Translations under genes and position numbers: made by a program
In this document: in pieces, positions 61,694 through 64,000 of the stretch
Layout of the letters: each line of letters starts with the position of its first letter
Numbering within the stretch: the stretch's first letter is position 1
Notes under the pieces: model-generated
What the model was told of the DNA's origin: nothing
The model's database searches: none
The model's input: the letters and a program-made list of their open reading frames with translations, nothing else
Assembly: GCF_014852585.1 (NCBI RefSeq)
Contig: NZ_JACVBX010000004.1
Location: 248,001 to 312,000, forward strand
Origin: Pseudomonas sp. PDM18
GTDB lineage: Bacteria; Pseudomonadota; Gammaproteobacteria; Pseudomonadales; Pseudomonadaceae
Direction: 5' to 3'
Length of the DNA: 64,000 nucleotides

Positions 61694-62941
61694 TCAGTCC
61701 CAGCTCAGCGCGCCGCCGGTCTGGTACTCGATCACGCGGGTCTCGAAGAAGTTCTTCTCTTTCTTCAAGTCCATGATTTCGCTCATCCACGGGAACGGGT
61801 TGCTGGTGCCCGGGTATTCCTCTTTGAGGCCGATCTGGGTCAGGCGGCGGTTGGCGATGAACTTGAGGTAGTCCTCCATCATCGCCGCGTTCATGCCCAG
61901 CACGCCGCGCGGCATGGTGTCGCGAGCGTATTCGATCTCCAGCTGGGTGCCCTGGAGGATCATCTGGGTGGCCTCGTCCTTCATCTGGGCATCCCACAGG
62001 TGCGGGTTTTCGATCTTGATCTGGTTGATCACGTCGATGCCGAAGTTCAGGTGCATGGATTCGTCGCGCAGGATGTACTGGAACTGCTCGGCGGTGCCGG
62101 TCATCTTGTTGCGGCGGCCCATGGAGAGGATCTGGGTGAAGCCGCAGTAGAAGAAGATGCCTTCCAGAACGCAGTAGTAGGCGATCAGGTTGCGCAGGAA
62201 CTGGCGGTCGGTCTCAGGCGTTCCGGTTTCGAACTTCGGATCGGAGATCGAGCGGGTGTACTTCAGGCCCCAGGACGCTTTCTTCGCGACGCTCGGGATC
62301 TCGTGGTACATGTTGAAGATTTCGCCCTCGTCCATGCCCAGCGACTCGATGCAGTACTGGTAGGCGTGGGTGTGGATCGCTTCCTCGAAGGCCTGGCGCA
62401 GGATGTACTGGCGGCACTCGGGGTTGGTGATCAGGCGGTAGACGGCCAGCACCAGGTTGTTGGCGACCAGGGAGTCGGCGGTGGAGAAGAAGCCGAGGTT
62501 GCGCATGACGATTCGGCGCTCGTCTTCGCTGAGGCCGTCCTTGCTCTTCCACAGGGCAATGTCGGCGTTCATGTTCACTTCCTGGGGCATCCAGTGGTTG
62601 GCGCAACCATCCAGATACTTCTGCCAGGCCCAGTCGTACTTGAAGGGTACGAGCTGGTTGAGGTCGGCGCGGGCGTTGATCATCTGCTTGTCGCCGACTT
62701 GTACGCGGGCGGCAGAGCCTTCGAGATCGTCCAGGCCTTCCTGGATGTCCAGGGCGTCGAGGGCCTGCTTGGCGCGGGCGACGGCGTCGGAGTCGTCGGC
62801 GGATACAGCGCGCGCTTCTTCGACGGAGCCGGCGGCGTCGGCGTCGAGTTTGTCAGCGTTCTGCGCAGCGGCCTGGGCGACGGCCGGGGCGGCCTTGGCT
62901 TCGGTGGCGTCTTCTTTGTCGAATTCGTCCCAGCTCAGCAT
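61694..62941 (-). CDS. nrdB: Class Ia ribonucleotide reductase, beta subunit
   Basis: Small subunit of aerobic ribonucleotide reductase, 415 residues, carrying the diiron-tyrosyl radical cofactor. Ferritin-like core motifs are visible: [20 protein letters not shown] and [18 protein letters not shown] with Fe-ligand Glu/His, and [18 protein letters not shown]. Compared with E. coli NrdB (about 375 residues) it has an N-terminal extension of about 60 residues rich in Ala, Asp and Glu. The C-terminus (GGALSWD) would bind NrdA. It follows nrdA after a 345-base gap on the same strand. Confidence 0.96.
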   Translation of the reverse strand: MLSWDEFDKEDATEAKAAPAVAQAAAQNADKLDADAAGSVEEARAVSADDSDAVARAKQALDALDIQEGLDDLEGSAARVQVGDKQMINARADLNQLVPFKYDWAWQKYLDGCANHWMPQEVNMNADIALWKSKDGLSEDERRIVMRNLGFFSTADSLVANNLVLAVYRLITNPECRQYILRQAFEEAIHTHAYQYCIESLGMDEGEIFNMYHEIPSVAKKASWGLKYTRSISDPKFETGTPETDRQFLRNLIAYYCVLEGIFFYCGFTQILSMGRRNKMTGTAEQFQYILRDESMHLNFGIDVINQIKIENPHLWDAQMKDEATQMILQGTQLEIEYARDTMPRGVLGMNAAMMEDYLKFIANRRLTQIGLKEEYPGTSNPFPWMSEIMDLKKEKNFFETRVIEYQTGGALSWD

Positions 62942-63286
62942 GGGTCCTCTCCTGTTCTGGATGGCCGTTCTAGGGCGGCCTGATGTCTGGTGGCGTGTGG
63001 TGCACGCTAAGAGCTTGTGCGTCTTCCGTCCTGCGCGGTGCGCGGCGGAGGAGGCTGTTGTTCGGTCGGGCTGAGGGGCCTTGAAGAGCCCCTCTCGCTA
63101 ACCCTGGCTTCGCGCCCCGCTCCGAAGGGAGAGGGGACTTTGAAGCTGCGGAGTTCTGGCGGTGCCTCGGAGCGAGGCCGCGCTAGGCGCCTGGTAGGTC
63201 GGAGCCCCTGAGCGTACGACTGTACGTGATGGGGGCCGACCTGCCGGGCAACGACGCGCGGACCGTTCCGAGGACCGCTTACCCCC
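62942..63286. other. nrdA-nrdB intergenic region with repeats and a long hairpin
   Basis: 345 bases without a credible gene. Around 63090-63134 CCCCTCTCGCTAACCCT and GGGAGAGGGG match the dispersed repeat also seen at 21704. At 63193-63245 there is a long imperfect hairpin. The rest shows no motif I recognise. Short frames here have no ribosome site or known product. Confidence 0.7.
63193..63245. repeat. Long hairpin between nrdA and nrdB
   Basis: GGTAGGTCGGAGCCCC (63193-63208) pairs with GGGGGCCGACCTGCC (63231-63245) with one bulge and one G-U; inside it CGTAC (63213-63217) pairs with GTACG (63222-63226). Either an RNA structure separating the two cistrons or a repeat unit. Confidence 0.6.
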
Positions 63287-64000
63287 TTATTGGCAGGCTT
63301 CGCAATCAGGATTGTCGATGCTGCAGGCTTGCGGAACCGGAGCCGGCTGCGGCTCGGCAGCAGCGGCTTGCAGGCCTTCGTTGCCACCGGCCGACACGGC
63401 GTTGAGCTTGCCGGTGTTGATGGTGGACTTCTCGGTGCTGGTAGCGGCCAGTGCACGGAGGTAGTAGGTGGTCTTCAGACCACGGAACCAGGCCATGCGG
63501 TAGGTCACGTCCAGCTTCTTGCCCGAGGCGCCGGCGATGTAGAGGTTCAGGGACTGGGCCTGATCGATCCACTTCTGGCGGCGGCTGGCGGCGTCGACGA
63601 TCCACTTGGTCTCGACTTCGAAGGCGGTGGCGTACAGGTCTTTCAGGTCTTGCGGGATGCGCTCGATCTGCTGCACGGAGCCGTCGTAGTACTTCAGGTC
63701 GTTGACCATGACCGGGTCCCACAGGCCGCGCACTTTCAGGTCGCGAACCAGGTAGGGGTTGATCACGGTGAACTCGCCGGAGAGGTTCGATTTCACGTAC
63801 AGGTTCTGGTAGGTCGGCTCGATGGACTGCGATACGCCGGTGATGTTGGCGATGGTCGCGGTCGGCGCGATGGCCATGATGTTCGAGTTACGGATGCCTT
63901 TCTGTACGCGGGCACGTACCGGAGCCCAGTCGAGGGATTCGGTCAGGTCGACGTCGATGTACTTCTGGCCACGGGCTTCGATGAGGATCTGCTGGGAGTC
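63287..64000 (-). CDS. nrdA: Class Ia ribonucleotide reductase, alpha subunit (3' part)
   Basis: C-terminal part (about 237 residues) of the large subunit; the gene continues beyond the window. The frame is open to the edge and reads VRARVQKGIRNSNIMAIAPT and then ATIANITGVSQSIEPTYQNL, the conserved substrate/effector region of NrdA. The last residues SIDNPDCEACQ carry the C-terminal Cys-x2-Cys redox pair that passes electrons from thioredoxin. A Pro/Ala-rich linker precedes it. nrdB follows on the same strand. Confidence 0.95.
   Translation of the reverse strand, partial: DSQQILIEARGQKYIDVDLTESLDWAPVRARVQKGIRNSNIMAIAPTATIANITGVSQSIEPTYQNLYVKSNLSGEFTVINPYLVRDLKVRGLWDPVMVNDLKYYDGSVQQIERIPQDLKDLYATAFEVETKWIVDAASRRQKWIDQAQSLNLYIAGASGKKLDVTYRMAWFRGLKTTYYLRALAATSTEKSTINTGKLNAVSAGGNEGLQAAAAEPQPAPVPQACSIDNPDCEACQ

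Noticed and set aside
1-64000. CRISPR arrays, tRNA or rRNA genes
   Set aside because: I looked for regularly spaced repeats and for tRNA-like cloverleaf ends and saw none; the repeats found are REP-like and irregularly spaced.

Overview
The window is a contiguous piece of a high-GC gamma-proteobacterial chromosome, almost certainly a Pseudomonas close to the P. aeruginosa group. The evidence is the Entner-Doudoroff and glucose-uptake gene set (hexR/zwf/pgl/eda, gap/edd/glk/gltR/gtrS/gtsABCD/oprB), the cpxR - cpxP-like - cpxS order, DUF1289, DUF1654 and PGDYG small proteins, and two classes of Pseudomonas-style REP repeats. I see no rRNA, tRNA, CRISPR array, IS element or prophage. Coding density is high. 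One short AT-rich stretch (about 60800-61620) differs clearly in composition from the rest.

Layout. 1-7651: mixed housekeeping genes (C39-like peptidase, DUF4893 protein, AI-2E transporter, ABC exporter, CvfB-like S1 protein, DUF5064-like protein, two-helix membrane protein, second peptide deformylase). 7756-11637: hexR divergent from zwf-pgl-eda. 11849-14043: TrkH and a nitroreductase. 14024-17683: Cpx-type envelope-stress locus on the minus strand, ending in a degenerate HATPase-like protein. 17791-24094: yciI, yciB, RNase AM, yciO, trpS, scpA, scpB. 24297-28905: periplasmic beta-glucosidase BglX, a membrane protein, a DUF1289 protein and GAPDH. 29034-41093: the glucose block edd-glk-gltR-gtrS-gtsABCD-oprB-mutarotase. 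41264-46713: small proteins, BrkB-family protein, lipoprotein, LysR regulator and SGNH hydrolase. 46820-51945: PilU-like ATPase, BdlA-like chemoreceptor, hybrid kinase and LuxR-type regulator. 52150-59555: LysE exporter, PpiC, MdaB with a YgiN-like monooxygenase, CAP protein, AllE with a LysR regulator, SOS-box DUF1654 protein and YcaC. 59696-61620: Bro-N protein, REP-associated transposase and the AT-rich orphan gene. 61694-64000: nrdB and the 3' part of nrdA.

How the genes work together. BglX would release glucose from beta-glucosides in the periplasm. OprB and GtsABCD bring glucose in, GtrS/GltR sense and control uptake, and Glk, Zwf, Pgl, Edd and Eda carry it through the Entner-Doudoroff pathway to GAPDH. 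HexR is the KDPG-responsive repressor. TTGT-N7-ACAA sites lie between gap and edd, and an imperfect inverted repeat lies between hexR and zwf. The glucose genes are split into two blocks about 16 kb apart, with BglX just before the second.

Most interesting items: the AT-rich orphan protein at a REP junction beside a RAYT transposase and an overlapping Bro-N gene; a perfect LexA box in front of a DUF1654 gene; a degenerate HATPase-like protein in the Cpx operon; an inverted repeat covering the start of the LysR gene next to allE; several perfect palindromes in regulatory gaps (upstream of gtsA, lysE and ycaC); and a long hairpin between nrdA and nrdB. Gene functions are assigned from motifs and family memory only; no database search was run.
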